Position numbers and translations under genes: made by a program. This document shows positions 23,354 to 33,372 of a DNA stretch of 64,000 nucleotides, piece after piece (within the stretch, counting starts at the first letter, position 1; each line of letters starts with the position of its first letter). The DNA comes from Arthrobacter ulcerisalmonis (GTDB lineage Bacteria; Actinomycetota; Actinomycetes; Actinomycetales; Micrococcaceae): contig NZ_UXAU01000023.1 in the NCBI RefSeq assembly GCF_900609065.1, positions 23,501 through 87,500 of the forward strand, read 5' to 3'. A model generated the notes under the pieces. That model did not search any database. It saw only the letters and a program-made list of their open reading frames with translations, and was not told where the DNA came from.

Positions 23354-24451
23354 TCAGAACGAATGCCGGGCAGCTGCCCGCTCATATTGCGGTGCCCACG
23401 GCAGTTCGACGCCGAGTTCGAAGGCCGCGCGCAGCCACCAGTGCGGATCCCGCAGCGCCGCCCTCCCCAGGAACACGCCGTCCGCCTGGCCCGAGGCCAC
23501 AGCATGTTCGGCCTGCCCGGCAGACGTCACCAAGCCGACGGTACCGGTGGCTACACCGGCTTCCCGACGCACTGTGGCTGAGAAACCGGTTTGGTAGCCC
23601 GGGCCAGGAGTAATCTGCTGGTGGCGCACCGCTCCCCCGCTGGACACGTCGATGAGATCCACGCCCTGCTCCCGCGCCTGGTGGGCCAGCCGTACGGTGG
23701 CCGGAAGATCAACTCCACCCGGAGCCCAGTCGGTGGCGGAGAGCCGAAGCAAAAGCGGCATGCCATCGGGAATCACGGCGCGCACAGCGTCAACCACCGC
23801 CAGTGTCAACCGGTTCCGGCCGGCTTCGTCGCCGCCCCAAGCGTCAGAGCGCTGATTGATCAGCGAGCTCTGGAACTGGTGCAGGAGGTACCCGTGGGCA
23901 CCGTGGAGTTCCACCGTGTCAAACCCGGTGTCAACGGCCCGGACCGCCGCTGCGGCGAAGTCGTCGATTACCCCATGGATCTGCTGTTCCGTCATTTCGG
24001 TGGGCACCGCGAAGCCGTCAAACGCCAATGGAGAGGGGCCCACGGTCTCCCAGCCGCCGTCGGACGCCGGCACTGAACCTTGCTCCCCGGAGAACGGCCA
24101 GTACGTGGCTGCTTTCCGTCCGGCGTGAGCCAGCTGAACGCCGATCTTGGTCTCTGCCGTCCCATGCCGGTGGACGAAATCGATGACCCGTTGCCAACCA
24201 GCGGCCTGGTCGTCGTTGTAGAGACCAGCATCCCGCGGACTGATCCGGCCCGCGGGGTTTACGGCCGAGGCCTCGGTCAGGATCAGGGCCGCGCCGCCGG
24301 TGGCAAAAGAGCCCAAGTGCATCAGGTGCCAGTCCGTGGGGACGCCAGGTGCCACGTCCGGATCGCAGCTGTACTGGCACATGGGCGAGACCCAGCCCCG
24401 ATGGGCCAGGTCCAGGGACCGCAAGGACAGCGGTTCGAACAACGCAGACAT
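23354..24451 (-). CDS. Old Yellow Enzyme family NADH:flavin oxidoreductase (YqjM-like)
   Basis: A 365-aa FMN-dependent ene-reductase with a TIM barrel. SPMCQYSCDPDVAPG has the Cys found near the flavin in the YqjM class, VQLAHAGRKAA is the class signature, and ELHGAHGYLLHQFQSSLINQR carries the usual substrate-binding His and Tyr region. YqjM-type enzymes reduce activated C=C bonds of xenobiotics and quinones using NAD(P)H. The start codon overlaps the ybbN stop as TAATG, so the two are co-translated; the combination suggests a role in oxidative or electrophile stress. Confidence 0.9.
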   Translation of the reverse strand: MSALFEPLSLRSLDLAHRGWVSPMCQYSCDPDVAPGVPTDWHLMHLGSFATGGAALILTEASAVNPAGRISPRDAGLYNDDQAAGWQRVIDFVHRHGTAETKIGVQLAHAGRKAATYWPFSGEQGSVPASDGGWETVGPSPLAFDGFAVPTEMTEQQIHGVIDDFAAAAVRAVDTGFDTVELHGAHGYLLHQFQSSLINQRSDAWGGDEAGRNRLTLAVVDAVRAVIPDGMPLLLRLSATDWAPGGVDLPATVRLAHQAREQGVDLIDVSSGGAVRHQQITPGPGYQTGFSATVRREAGVATGTVGLVTSAGQAEHAVASGQADGVFLGRAALRDPHWWLRAAFELGVELPWAPQYERAAARHSF

Positions 24452-25440
24452 TAGAAGAGGACTCTGGCCAGGGCCTGCCGAGCCTTGGCCACGCGCTCAT
24501 CGGACACGCCAACCACGTCGAAGAGTTCCAGCAGGCGAACCCGGGCTGTTTCGCGCTCTGGGCCGAAGTTGCGGCCAATAAACGCCACCAGGCGGTGCAG
24601 GCCATCCTCAATATGGCCACCGGCAATGTCCAGGTCAGCTACCCCCAACTGAGCGTCGAGGCTGTCTGGTTCGTCAGCGGCACGACGCCGCAGCGCATCC
24701 GATTCCTCGGCGGCGAGCGGCTGCAGGCGAGCCATCAATTCAACCTGGGCCAGCCCGGCCTTCGCCTCATGGTCTGCAGGCATCTCGTTCAGCGCCTGCC
24801 GGTACGCTGCGGCCGCTGCGTCATAGTCGCCGGCCTCAATCGCATCGAAGGCGGCCTGGTGCAGCGGCGGCAACGGGGCGGGCTCAGGCTCACCGTCCGC
24901 GCCTTCGCCAGCAGCAGCTGCTGCGTCGAGGCTGCCGGTTACGCCGTTGGCGGCAGCCACTTTGAGCAGCTCGTCGAGGATGCCGCGAATCTGCGTCTCC
25001 TCGGCGCCGCCTTCAAAAAGCGGTACCGGCTGGCCCTTGATGACGGCCACGGCCGTGGGGACTGCCTGCACCTGGAAAGCCTGCGCCAACTGCGGGAACG
25101 CCTCAACGTCCGCGGTGCCGAGCACCAGCTTTCCGGCGTAGCTGGCCACTACCTGTTCCAGGGTGTCCCGCATGCTGGTGGATTCCGGCGAGTATGGCGC
25201 CCACAACGCGATGACCACCGGCACCTGCGCGGACAACTCCACGAGTTGCTGGAAGTTGCCCTCGTTGACGCTGACGCTGACCGGCTGGCCACCGTTGGCT
25301 GGTGGCTGCTGGCTCCCGGCCGCAGCGCTGCCGGCAGGTGCTGCCGGCCGCTGTTTGAGGCTGGAAAGGTCGACGGCGCCACGCAGGTTAAGCAAGTTGG
25401 CAGCGGCTGGAGGGACAGGACGGGAAGCAGGCGAACTCAT
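24451..25440 (-). CDS. YbbN/CnoX-like thioredoxin-TPR co-chaperone
   Basis: A 329-aa protein from ATG 25440, chosen over a longer frame because GTGGAAAG precedes it. The first 50 residues are a Pro/Ala/Gln-rich linker. Residues about 65-175 form a thioredoxin fold (VVIALWAPYSPESTSMRDTL). The active-site CxxC is absent, with no Cys in the loop, as in other holdase-type YbbN proteins. The C-terminal half has TPR-like helices (AAAYRQALNEMPADHEAKAG), followed by RKxRA-type repeats. It probably binds client proteins without disulfide chemistry. It is the first gene of a unit with the OYE gene. Confidence 0.87.
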   Translation of the reverse strand: MSSPASRPVPPAAANLLNLRGAVDLSSLKQRPAAPAGSAAAGSQQPPANGGQPVSVSVNEGNFQQLVELSAQVPVVIALWAPYSPESTSMRDTLEQVVASYAGKLVLGTADVEAFPQLAQAFQVQAVPTAVAVIKGQPVPLFEGGAEETQIRGILDELLKVAAANGVTGSLDAAAAAGEGADGEPEPAPLPPLHQAAFDAIEAGDYDAAAAAYRQALNEMPADHEAKAGLAQVELMARLQPLAAEESDALRRRAADEPDSLDAQLGVADLDIAGGHIEDGLHRLVAFIGRNFGPERETARVRLLELFDVVGVSDERVAKARQALARVLF

Positions 25441-25492
25441 GCTTTCCACTCTAGCCACTCCGGCCGCTGCCAGGGGTACTGCGGTCATGGGA

Positions 25493-27196
25493 CTACTTGA
25501 ACGAAGCTCCCACCAGGCCGCGGGTCGCCGCGACCAACTTCATCGGATCGGCGCTGTCTGCCGGCGGCACGTAGATCGCCATGGACTCCACGAAGCTCAG
25601 CACCATGCCGGTGGTGGTTTCCGTGCCGCCAGCCAGGGCTGCTGCGTCTTCGCCGATAGTCAGCTTGTCACCGGCAGCCTTGGGGGTGCCTTCGAAGCCA
25701 AAGTTGATCCGGCCTTCCACCAGGGCGCCACCGTCAGCAGTTCGGAACACCGTGATGCTGTTCGGGTCAACCTTGTGCGTGAAGCTGAAGTTGCCGTTCT
25801 CGCCCGACTTGACCACCTCGGCCTGGTAGGACAACGTATCGGCGATGTAGGGCGAGGATGCACCTTCAACCAGCTTGTCCTTGTAGGCCGAATCGGCGTT
25901 GCCCAAACGGTCAGCCAGCCCGGCGAGGGCCTCCTGCGGGCTGTACGCAAGGCCTGCCTTGTCCGCTGGAGCCAGCGTCTCGGTGCCACGGTCGATGGTG
26001 GGGAAGGTGGTTCCCGGCTGGAGCGGGGTGGTCTGCACCAGCTTGTAGTTTTCGCGCGGTGACGCCTGGACCAGCGTCAGGAGCTGGGGCACCACGTTCC
26101 CGTCGCCTTGCGTCACGGCCAGCACGGACCGCGACCAGTCCCGGTTGGTGGTCACCACGGTGGTCAGGAGCTTGGTGGACCGGACGGGCATCCGGGCCTC
26201 ATACGTGCCCACCTGGGAACGGATCTTGTAATTCTGGGTACGGACTTCCAGTTCAGTACCGCCTACCCGCGAAGCAAGCTGAGCCGCATCGCGTGCGGCG
26301 TCGCCAGCGTCCACTGCGCTGGAAACCTGCTCCAGGATCCGGCGGAACTGCGCATCCAGCAGAACGGGGGATGCCGTGGACGCGGCAGCATCCGACGAGG
26401 CAGTGGGGTCCGGTGACGGCGATGCTGCTACGGCCGCAGTGGCCGAACCGGCAACCAATACCGTCGCAACGGCTGCTGCTGCCATGGTCAACGGCGTGCT
26501 CGTGCCCGGTGCCCGTCGGCTGCCCGGGCCCGTGGACTTGCCGTCAGTGCCAGGGGCCGCCGGCTTGCCGCCGTCGACACCGCCGCTCTTACCCTTGCGG
26601 GCAGACCAGGCTGCCAAAGCGATACCCGCGAGGATGATGAGTGAGCCCAAGACGATCAACGGCACAGCCCACGGCGTGGCGGTGTCGTTCGGGAAGGTGA
26701 TGGAGACGCTGGCCGGCGCAGCCTTTGTTCCGTCCGAGGCCAAGAGCAGTGACCAGTCGCCGTCAGCAGGCGGCGTCCACGTGTATTCGAGGTTGCCGCT
26801 GGCGTTCTCGGTGGACACCCAGAGGTCAGAGCCCGCAGGGTTGGGCACGGTGGCCTCACCCTCGGCATGCTCCACCTGGAGGGCCTTCTTGTCCTCAGAC
26901 ACACCTGTCACGGTGTTGTGCGCGGCCTGGCCAACCCACGCCGCGATGTCATCGGGGCGTCCGGTGGCGAGCACGAAGTTGCCATCACCCTCGATGGTGA
27001 TTTTGGCTGTCCCGCCGTGCAGGGTTCGCAGGTCCTTGTCGAAGACGGTCACCGGTGCGGCAGCGGAATCAGCTGGTGCGGCAGCGGTGAAGGTCTCGGA
27101 CGGAGCCCAGATGGTCTGCTGGCCGATACCTGCCAGGAGTGTCAGGAGGCCGAGCAGCACGAGTGCGGCTGCAGTCTTAAAACGCAAAGGAAACAC
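25493..27196 (-). CDS. large envelope protein of unknown function
   Basis: A 567-aa protein starting at GTG 27196. It has an N-terminal signal or anchor helix (ALVLLGLLTLLAGI), an exported beta-rich domain (about 30-170), a membrane helix (about 180-200), a cytosolic Gly/Lys/Ser-rich linker, a second membrane helix (about 235-258), a Ser/Thr/Pro/Asp stretch, and a second exported domain (about 280-567) rich in Thr and Asp. I do not recognise an enzyme motif. The layout of two exterior domains tethered by two helices occurs in several actinobacterial secreted proteins. It is divergent from the AI-2E family gene with about 196 bp between them. Confidence 0.75.
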   Translation of the reverse strand: MFPLRFKTAAALVLLGLLTLLAGIGQQTIWAPSETFTAAAPADSAAAPVTVFDKDLRTLHGGTAKITIEGDGNFVLATGRPDDIAAWVGQAAHNTVTGVSEDKKALQVEHAEGEATVPNPAGSDLWVSTENASGNLEYTWTPPADGDWSLLLASDGTKAAPASVSITFPNDTATPWAVPLIVLGSLIILAGIALAAWSARKGKSGGVDGGKPAAPGTDGKSTGPGSRRAPGTSTPLTMAAAAVATVLVAGSATAAVAASPSPDPTASSDAAASTASPVLLDAQFRRILEQVSSAVDAGDAARDAAQLASRVGGTELEVRTQNYKIRSQVGTYEARMPVRSTKLLTTVVTTNRDWSRSVLAVTQGDGNVVPQLLTLVQASPRENYKLVQTTPLQPGTTFPTIDRGTETLAPADKAGLAYSPQEALAGLADRLGNADSAYKDKLVEGASSPYIADTLSYQAEVVKSGENGNFSFTHKVDPNSITVFRTADGGALVEGRINFGFEGTPKAAGDKLTIGEDAAALAGGTETTTGMVLSFVESMAIYVPPADSADPMKLVAATRGLVGASFK

Positions 27197-27392
27197 CTAT
27201 CATCAGCGGGGGTTTACCTTCAATAGTAACCGTTCTGTTATCACCGGTACCGGAGATGAGGGCAGAATCACGACGACGGCCGGTCACGTCCGGTGCCCCG
27301 GCAGGTGTTGACAGGGTGGCTGGTACTGTTGCGATGATCATCACAAGCGCCCAAATGGGCGGCAAAACGCACGGAACAGGTTCCCAGATCCA

Positions 27393-28709
27393 GTGACTGA
27401 CAAGACGGATTCAACCTCCGCAGCAGACAACGAGGGTGCAGGCGATCCGAACAGTTCGGCCCCCCAACTACGCAAAGCGTCTCCCGTGGACTTGGTGAGC
27501 CGCCTCTTCCGCAGGCTCAGGCAGCCGCTGCCAGGAGCCCAGCCCCGGCTGAGGTTCGAAATGTCACCGGAATACGCCAACCATCACGACGATTCCCACG
27601 ACGAGGACCGCGACGACGACGAGGGCGAGGACGGCAAGGTACGCGCCCAGTACGGCCGGCCGGGTCCCAGGATGTCGCAGCAGCACCCCCTTTACCTTGG
27701 CTTCATGGGCACGGTGGGCGTTGGCTTGGCCCTGCTCGTGTATTGGATCGGATCCAACACCACGCAGTTGCTGCTCTGGATCGTTGCGGCGCTCTTCATC
27801 TCCCTCGGCCTGGAACCCGTGGTGGGCTGGCTGGAACGGCGGAAGATCCCCCGCCCTGCAGGCATTGTTGCGGTGCTGCTGGTGCTCACCGGTGCCGTGG
27901 TGGGCTTCTTCGCCACCCTGATTCCCACGATCGTGGAGCAGGTCAGCCAGCTCGTGCAGCAGGCGCCGGTGTGGGTCCGTGAATTCATCAACTCCAGCTT
28001 CTTCATCAGCCTGGACGACGAGTTCGGCGTGCGGGACCGGATCCAGGAAGAGCTGGACAAGTTCGTCAACGATCCCGCTGCCATGGGCGGAATTTTCGGC
28101 GGCGTGGTGGGCTTCGGCTCTACCGTGGCGAACGGGCTCTTCGGCACGTTGATCGTGTTGGTCCTCAGCCTGTATTTCCTGGCCGCCCTGCCCGCCATGA
28201 AGAAGTGGGGCTACCGCCTGGCACCACGTTCACGCCGGAAACGGGTGGAGGCACTCTCTGAGGCGATCACCCGTTCGGTAGGCAACTACGTGATTGGCCA
28301 GGTCTGCGTTGCCCTGCTCAACGCCAGCTTCGCCTTCATCCTGATGTCCATCCTGGGAATCCCCTTCGCGCTGCTGTTGGCTTTCGTGGTGGCACTGCTG
28401 GCCTTCATCCCGCTGGTGGGCGGCATGATCGCTGCCGTGGTGGTGCTGCTGGTATCACTCACCGTGAGCTGGCAGACCGCCGTCTTCTACGCGATCGGCT
28501 ACTTCGCCTACCTGCAGTTCGAGGCGTACTTCATCTCGCCGCGCATCATGCAAAAGGCTGTTGCCGTGCCGGGCGCCGTGGCCGTCATCTCCGTGATCGC
28601 CGGTGGCAGCCTGCTGGGCGTCCTCGGGGCACTGATTGCCATCCCTACCGCTGCTGCGGTGCTGCTGCTGATCCGGGAGATCTACATCGTCCGGCAGGAC
28701 CAACACTAG
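27393..28709 (+). CDS. AI-2E family transporter
   Basis: A 438-aa membrane protein starting at GTG 27393. The first ~100 residues are cytosolic and acidic (an Asp/Glu/His-rich stretch near 65-85). Seven to eight helices follow, with the family pattern WIVAALFISLGLEPVVGWLE, IPRPAGIVAVLL and FAYLQFEAYFISPRIM. Members of this family include AI-2 exporters, but also Na+/H+ antiporters and others, so the substrate is unknown. A strong terminator follows the stop. Confidence 0.9.
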   Translation: MTDKTDSTSAADNEGAGDPNSSAPQLRKASPVDLVSRLFRRLRQPLPGAQPRLRFEMSPEYANHHDDSHDEDRDDDEGEDGKVRAQYGRPGPRMSQQHPLYLGFMGTVGVGLALLVYWIGSNTTQLLLWIVAALFISLGLEPVVGWLERRKIPRPAGIVAVLLVLTGAVVGFFATLIPTIVEQVSQLVQQAPVWVREFINSSFFISLDDEFGVRDRIQEELDKFVNDPAAMGGIFGGVVGFGSTVANGLFGTLIVLVLSLYFLAALPAMKKWGYRLAPRSRRKRVEALSEAITRSVGNYVIGQVCVALLNASFAFILMSILGIPFALLLAFVVALLAFIPLVGGMIAAVVVLLVSLTVSWQTAVFYAIGYFAYLQFEAYFISPRIMQKAVAVPGAVAVISVIAGGSLLGVLGALIAIPTAAAVLLLIREIYIVRQDQH

Positions 28710-28720
28710 GCACCGATTCC

Positions 28721-28765
28721 GGGCCGTCCCCGCGCTGTTCGCAGTGCAGGGACGGCCCGTTTTTA
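28721..28765. terminator. bidirectional-type terminator between convergent genes
   Basis: GGGCCGTCCC (28721-28730) and GGGACGGCCC (28749-28758) form a perfect 10-bp stem around an 18-base loop, followed by GTTTTTAG. It sits between the convergent transporter and hydrolase genes. Confidence 0.85.
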
Positions 28766-29563
28766 GTTTGTTGCCGTGGCGGTGGGCCCGGCCCACTCGG
28801 TGGGCAGGCCCGCAGCCCCCGGACCGTCGGGACTGACTTCTGCGACGATTTCGTTCAGGACCCGCGCCGCGTACTTCTCCCCCACCCATAGGTGCTTGGC
28901 GCCGTCAACGCCCACCAGACGCGCCTGCGGAATCACGGCGAACCGCTCCGCCGCCGCAGCGGGCTGCAGGAAGTCATCATGCTCGGGGACCAGCACGGCG
29001 AGCGGCTTGGCCGAAGCGGCCCACAGTTCCAGGTGTTCGTCTTTGGCCCGGTGCAGCGGCGGCGAGAGCAGCACCGCACCCTCAATCTGGGCAGCTACGG
29101 GCGCCGCCGCGCCATACATCAGCGCCAGTTCGGTGCCGAACGACCAGCCCACCAGCCATCGGTTGGGCAAGCCGCGGTCCACGGCGAAACGCACGGCAGC
29201 CGCAACGTCATTACGCTCCCCCACGCCTTCTTCAAACACTCCGCCGCTGGTTCCGCGGGGCGAAGACGTGCCCCGGGTGTTGAACCGGAGCACGGCAATG
29301 CCTGCCAGGGCTGGCAGCCGGTAGGAAGCTTTACGGTACACGTGCGAGTCCATGAAGCCACCGTGGGTGGGCAACGGATGCAGGGTGATGAGCGTGGCCC
29401 GGATGGGACCCGACTCCGGCAAGGCCAATTCGCCCACCAGCGTCACGCCGTCGGCGGTCACCAGTTCCACATTCTCCCGTCGGGCCGGCAGGACGGTGGA
29501 CGCGCGGATGGTGGTGGGGCCTGGGGCCTGGCTGAATTCGTACGACGCCGGATCAAAAGTCAT
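28763..29563 (-). CDS. alpha/beta hydrolase
   Basis: A 266-aa hydrolase from ATG 29563, chosen because it gives the family-like N-terminus. [10 protein letters not shown] is near the oxyanion region and GTSSPRG follows the second strand. [13 protein letters not shown] holds the GxSxG-like nucleophile elbow (Gly-Trp-Ser-Phe-Gly), [10 protein letters not shown] gives the acid and GAKHLW gives the catalytic His. It resembles small dienelactone-hydrolase-like or YtmA-type esterases; the substrate is unknown. It is convergent with the AI-2E family gene, with a terminator between. Confidence 0.85.
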   Translation of the reverse strand: MTFDPASYEFSQAPGPTTIRASTVLPARRENVELVTADGVTLVGELALPESGPIRATLITLHPLPTHGGFMDSHVYRKASYRLPALAGIAVLRFNTRGTSSPRGTSGGVFEEGVGERNDVAAAVRFAVDRGLPNRWLVGWSFGTELALMYGAAAPVAAQIEGAVLLSPPLHRAKDEHLELWAASAKPLAVLVPEHDDFLQPAAAAERFAVIPQARLVGVDGAKHLWVGEKYAARVLNEIVAEVSPDGPGAAGLPTEWAGPTATATN

Positions 29564-29609
29564 GCCTGCCAGCTTAGTCAGTGTCCACCCCACGGCGCCC
29601 AACGGCAGG

Positions 29610-29951
29610 TCAGCGGTAGCGGTAGCTCCGCGACGCCCAGCAGTTGCTGTGCCAGTGCCGACGTTCGGCAAGACCTGCCGCGGCGCCGAAGAGATGGTCG
29701 TCTTTCCAAACCACCAAGTGGGCTATTCCCGGCAGCACGGCTGTGGAACACTCCGGGCAAATGTAGGTTTTCTCCGCGTTCTTGGCGGTCATGGTGCGGA
29801 CCATCCAGTCGCCGTCCGGGGCGCTTTCCCGCCGGGCGATGCCCGCCCTGGCCCGTTCGAGGTCCAACTCGGGAACCTCCGCGCCGCTCTTTCGTCCGCC
29901 TGCCGCAGTCTTCCCGGAAACAGGGCGGCGGGGGCGATTGGAGCGCGGCAT
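29610..29951 (-). CDS. small zinc-binding protein
   Basis: A 113-aa protein from ATG 29951. It has a basic N-terminus ([20 protein letters not shown]) and a C-terminal metal-binding pattern: CPEC, then PGIAHLVVW, then RRHWHSNCW, an arrangement of Cys and His like an HNH-type or zinc finger core. It is conserved in Arthrobacter-like genomes but uncharacterised. It is divergent from nucS, whose start lies 100 bp away. Confidence 0.78.
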   Translation of the reverse strand: MPRSNRPRRPVSGKTAAGGRKSGAEVPELDLERARAGIARRESAPDGDWMVRTMTAKNAEKTYICPECSTAVLPGIAHLVVWKDDHLFGAAAGLAERRHWHSNCWASRSYRYR

Positions 29952-30050
29952 ACGTCCATTCTGCCCCAGCACCCCAGCGCACTGGGAACTGGGGGCTGCC
30001 ACGACAGGCACCCACGCCGCGGTCAACCCACACCCGGTAGTGTGTACGGC

Positions 30051-30746
30051 GTGCGACTTGTAATAGCTCGATGCTCAGTAGATTATGTTGGCCGACTGAA
30101 AGCCCACCTCCCCTTGGCCACCCGGCTCCTGCTGGTAAAGGCTGACGGTTCGGTGTTGGTTCACTCGGACGGCGGCTCCTATAAGCCGCTGAACTGGATG
30201 AGTCCGCCTGCCACGCTGCGAGTGACCTCCCCGGAGGAGGTTGACTTGGAACTCGGTGTGGTGGAGCAGTGGACCGTGCAGTCGGCCAAGACGGATGATC
30301 GGTTGATCATCAACATCCACGAAAAACTCAGCGATGCGGCCCATGACCTTGGCGTGGACCCCGGCCTGATCAAGGACGGCGTCGAGGCGGACCTGCAGCG
30401 CCTCCTTGCCGACCAGATCGAGACACTCGGGACCGGATTCTCCCTCATCCGCCGCGAGTACTTCACCGCCATTGGGCCGGTGGACATTCTGGCGCGCGAT
30501 GCGAGCGGCGCCACTGTGGCGATCGAACTCAAGCGCCGCGGCGACATCGACGGCGTCGAACAGCTGACCCGTTACCTGGAACTACTCAACCGCGATCCAC
30601 TGCTGGCCCCCGTCCGCGGCATCTTCGCTGCCCAGCAGATCAAACCACAGGCCAAGGTGCTTGCGAACGACCGCGGCATCCATTGCGTCACCCTCGATTA
30701 CGATGCCATGCGCGGCGTGGATGATTCAGAGTCCCGCCTGTTTTAA
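30051..30746 (+). CDS. nucS: mismatch endonuclease NucS/EndoMS
   Basis: A 231-aa nuclease starting at GTG 30051 ([16 protein letters not shown]), the position where similarity to mycobacterial NucS begins. Long upstream open reading is not supported. The N-terminal domain is the DNA-binding half. The C-terminal catalytic part has the PD-(D/E)xK pattern in GPVDILARD and VAIELKRRG, and YLELLNRDP. NucS acts in the non-canonical mismatch repair of Actinobacteria (with the beta clamp) in place of MutS/MutL, which helps identify the phylum. It ends ten bp before the minus-strand MprF gene stop. Confidence 0.92.
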   Translation: MRLVIARCSVDYVGRLKAHLPLATRLLLVKADGSVLVHSDGGSYKPLNWMSPPATLRVTSPEEVDLELGVVEQWTVQSAKTDDRLIINIHEKLSDAAHDLGVDPGLIKDGVEADLQRLLADQIETLGTGFSLIRREYFTAIGPVDILARDASGATVAIELKRRGDIDGVEQLTRYLELLNRDPLLAPVRGIFAAQQIKPQAKVLANDRGIHCVTLDYDAMRGVDDSESRLF

Positions 30747-30756
30747 GGCTCCCCGC

Positions 30757-33372
30757 CTAGCTCACCAGGGTCCGGACCAGCTTCGCACCTTGCGCGAGCG
30801 ATAGCCCCGGCAGGTAGGCACGGGTCAGGGCGCGGCCAATGGCCGGCAGGTGCAGCGGATCCTGGTAGTACAGGTACAACGAGCGGTACTCAGGCTTGAA
30901 ACGGGATTTGAAAGCCGCCAGGGACCGGAAGCCGTAGACCGGTTCCAGCGCGTGGCCCACCAGGTCCAGGATCCGCAGCAGGTTCTCCGTCCCGGCCTGG
31001 TCAGCGGCGGCAGAGCTGCTGACCTCATCCACTGCGTCCACCCCGGCGGTGCCGGGTGGCAGGTCCGGATGGCCGACCTCGGTCGCCGGGCCGCCGTCGT
31101 CGGGCTTGCTGGCAAGCGGCGAGCCGGAGAGGGAGATGACATCCACGGTGTCTCGCAGCTCCAGGACCGCCGAGGCGATAAGGAACTCCATGACCCCGGG
31201 GAACCCTTCGGGACCGCGGCGCATCACGTCCAGGGTCCTGCTCACGAGTTGCCCATCGGCGTACACCGGCAGCCAACTGGTGACGCCGTGCACCGCGCCG
31301 TCGGCGTCCACGGCCAGGCAGCACAGTACGTCGGGGTCATCGAGTTCGTCCACTCCGCCGAGGGTGAAGCCCATTTCGGGGACCGACTTGGCGGCCGCCC
31401 ACTCCTCTGACACTTCCTTGAGCTTGGACCGCAGCGCCAGCGGCAGCTGGGCGTACTGGCCCCAGACCGCCTGCACCCCGAGCTTGGCGGCGCGGTTGAG
31501 CGCGGTCCGGACGTTTTGCCATTCTTTGCCCTTGAATTCGATTTCGCGGACCGCCAACCGAGTCTCTTGGGCCACCGGCACCCGGGAGAAGCCACGGGCC
31601 TGCAACGCGGGCCAGATGCTGTCATCGCAGGAATAGAGTGCTGGGATCATCGCCTGGCTGCGGCAGTGCGCCAGGAATCCTTCGGTGGCCTCCTGCTGCC
31701 CTGCGGCGGGGCCAAACGAACTGCCCAAGGTCAGGGCAACGCTGCCGTGCTCTTGATATGCCATGGCCCCGCGCCCGTCCGGGCTGAACCAGTAAAGGTT
31801 GGGTTCCCAGAGCGCCATCCAGGACAGCGAGCCGCCGCCCTGCCGGAGCAACTGTCGGGCGCGGCTCCGGTCCTGTCGGCCTGAGTCGCTGCTGTGCCGC
31901 CTGCCCACCAGCACCCACCAGACACCGATCAAGGCGATGGTCCAAAACACCGGACCCGAGTAGGCGAACAAGACGGCCTCGATGGTGTTCCGGTCGGTGA
32001 AGAGCCTGCGGAAATACTGCGGGATGGGCACCGGCACGTATTGCCGGGCGAGTTCGGCAAACAGGCCCAGGATGCCGCCGTCGCGCTGCATGCCACCCGA
32101 GCCGAACCAGGCCACCGTGTAACTGCTGGCCAGAACCAACCAGGAGCCGCCCACCAGCGCCAGCAGGTTACGGCGCGACCGGGGCAGGGTCTGGACCCTG
32201 AATTGGCGCCTACTGAACCACAGCAGCAGGGCCAGCAGGAGCGGCACGCCTACCAAGGGCAGGACGTGCGCAAACGCCGAGCCGAGCGGAGCAGCGTGCG
32301 CCGCCTGCGGCCTGGAGGGGACCAAGGCGAAGAGCGCAAGGTAGACGGCGGCCAGCGCGGTCACGGCCAGCTGGATGACCAGGGCAATGATCAGCGCCAG
32401 GCTCCGCCCGCGCCGCATTCCATCGGCGCAGATCAGCAGCAGGATCACCGGAACCACTGCCAATGCCAGGCCGAAGGGCCCCGCCAATCCTGACCGGCCC
32501 GCCTCCAAACAGGAGGCTTCCACCGTGGCGCCGCAGTTGAAGGTGATCTGGCTGAGGGTGGGCATGGGGTTCAAGACCACGTCGCGCAACAGGGCCAACG
32601 GACCGGTGGGGGCTCGGGTGATGCCGCTCAGAATGGGCCCCACCGCAAACACCGCCACCATCAACGCCAGCAGGTTCCTCGTCTCCCGCCCCGTGGATCG
32701 GTGCCGGAGATGACCGCCGTCGCGCTGGATCCACCACCCAACCAAGAGCCCCAGCAGCGCTCCCAGCAGACCAATCACCGTTTCGGGGTGGCCAACGTAC
32801 AGCACGAGCAGGAGCGACACCGAGAGCACCGCAGTCCGCAATCGCCGCTGCCACAGCACCGGAATGCGGGCGCTGGCCGCCAGCCCTGCCGCCAGGACTG
32901 GTGCGTAGGGACCGATCAGCACCACGTCGGTCATGGTGTCCAGCCAGCCATCGCCCACGAAAGCTGCCACCTGCGTCAGCAACAGGAAGATACTGATCGA
33001 GGCGAATTGGCCGCCGAGGAGGAGGACGACGGCGGCCCACGCACCGAGGCGTCGCTCGGCCAGGCCCAGCAAAATCAAGATCATCAGCGATGCCGCCACG
33101 TACGCCAACGGGTTGGTGGCGAAGAAGATGCTGGTGAACATGGTCCACCAATGCCCATCCTGCAGCCCGGAAAGACTGACGCCCGCAAGATCGAGAAGTC
33201 CCGCGGGCGGCCCGGCCAAGAAACTACCCGTCAGGCCCGCCGTTCCCAGGAATAGCACCAAGACAACCAAGGTCACGGGCACCGCTGCCACAGTGCGTCC
33301 CAGCCGACCCAGGACCGGCCGGGCAACAGTGGCCCAGGCCAGCCCCAAGGTGGTTTGCTGCCCACCACTCAC
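30757..33372 (-). CDS. mprF: MprF-like lysylphosphatidylglycerol synthetase/flippase with rhomboid-like N-terminus
   Basis: An 871-aa membrane protein from GTG 33372, overlapping the esterase stop as GTGA. The N-terminal ~240 residues look rhomboid-like (GHWWTMFTSIFFATNPLAYV, then GHPETVIGLLGALLGLL) but lack an obvious GxSG catalytic Ser, so this part is probably a flippase or scaffold. Further helices run to about residue 500. The C-terminal ~370 residues are a DUF2156 GNAT-like aminoacyl-transferase domain (LGVQAVWGQYAQLPLALRSK and FKSRFKPEYRSLYLYYQDP), which in MprF moves Lys or Ala onto phosphatidylglycerol and reduces sensitivity to cationic peptides. The aminoacyl specificity is not assignable. 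Confidence 0.82.
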   Translation of the reverse strand: MSGGQQTTLGLAWATVARPVLGRLGRTVAAVPVTLVVLVLFLGTAGLTGSFLAGPPAGLLDLAGVSLSGLQDGHWWTMFTSIFFATNPLAYVAASLMILILLGLAERRLGAWAAVVLLLGGQFASISIFLLLTQVAAFVGDGWLDTMTDVVLIGPYAPVLAAGLAASARIPVLWQRRLRTAVLSVSLLLVLYVGHPETVIGLLGALLGLLVGWWIQRDGGHLRHRSTGRETRNLLALMVAVFAVGPILSGITRAPTGPLALLRDVVLNPMPTLSQITFNCGATVEASCLEAGRSGLAGPFGLALAVVPVILLLICADGMRRGRSLALIIALVIQLAVTALAAVYLALFALVPSRPQAAHAAPLGSAFAHVLPLVGVPLLLALLLWFSRRQFRVQTLPRSRRNLLALVGGSWLVLASSYTVAWFGSGGMQRDGGILGLFAELARQYVPVPIPQYFRRLFTDRNTIEAVLFAYSGPVFWTIALIGVWWVLVGRRHSSDSGRQDRSRARQLLRQGGGSLSWMALWEPNLYWFSPDGRGAMAYQEHGSVALTLGSSFGPAAGQQEATEGFLAHCRSQAMIPALYSCDDSIWPALQARGFSRVPVAQETRLAVREIEFKGKEWQNVRTALNRAAKLGVQAVWGQYAQLPLALRSKLKEVSEEWAAAKSVPEMGFTLGGVDELDDPDVLCCLAVDADGAVHGVTSWLPVYADGQLVSRTLDVMRRGPEGFPGVMEFLIASAVLELRDTVDVISLSGSPLASKPDDGGPATEVGHPDLPPGTAGVDAVDEVSSSAAADQAGTENLLRILDLVGHALEPVYGFRSLAAFKSRFKPEYRSLYLYYQDPLHLPAIGRALTRAYLPGLSLAQGAKLVRTLVS

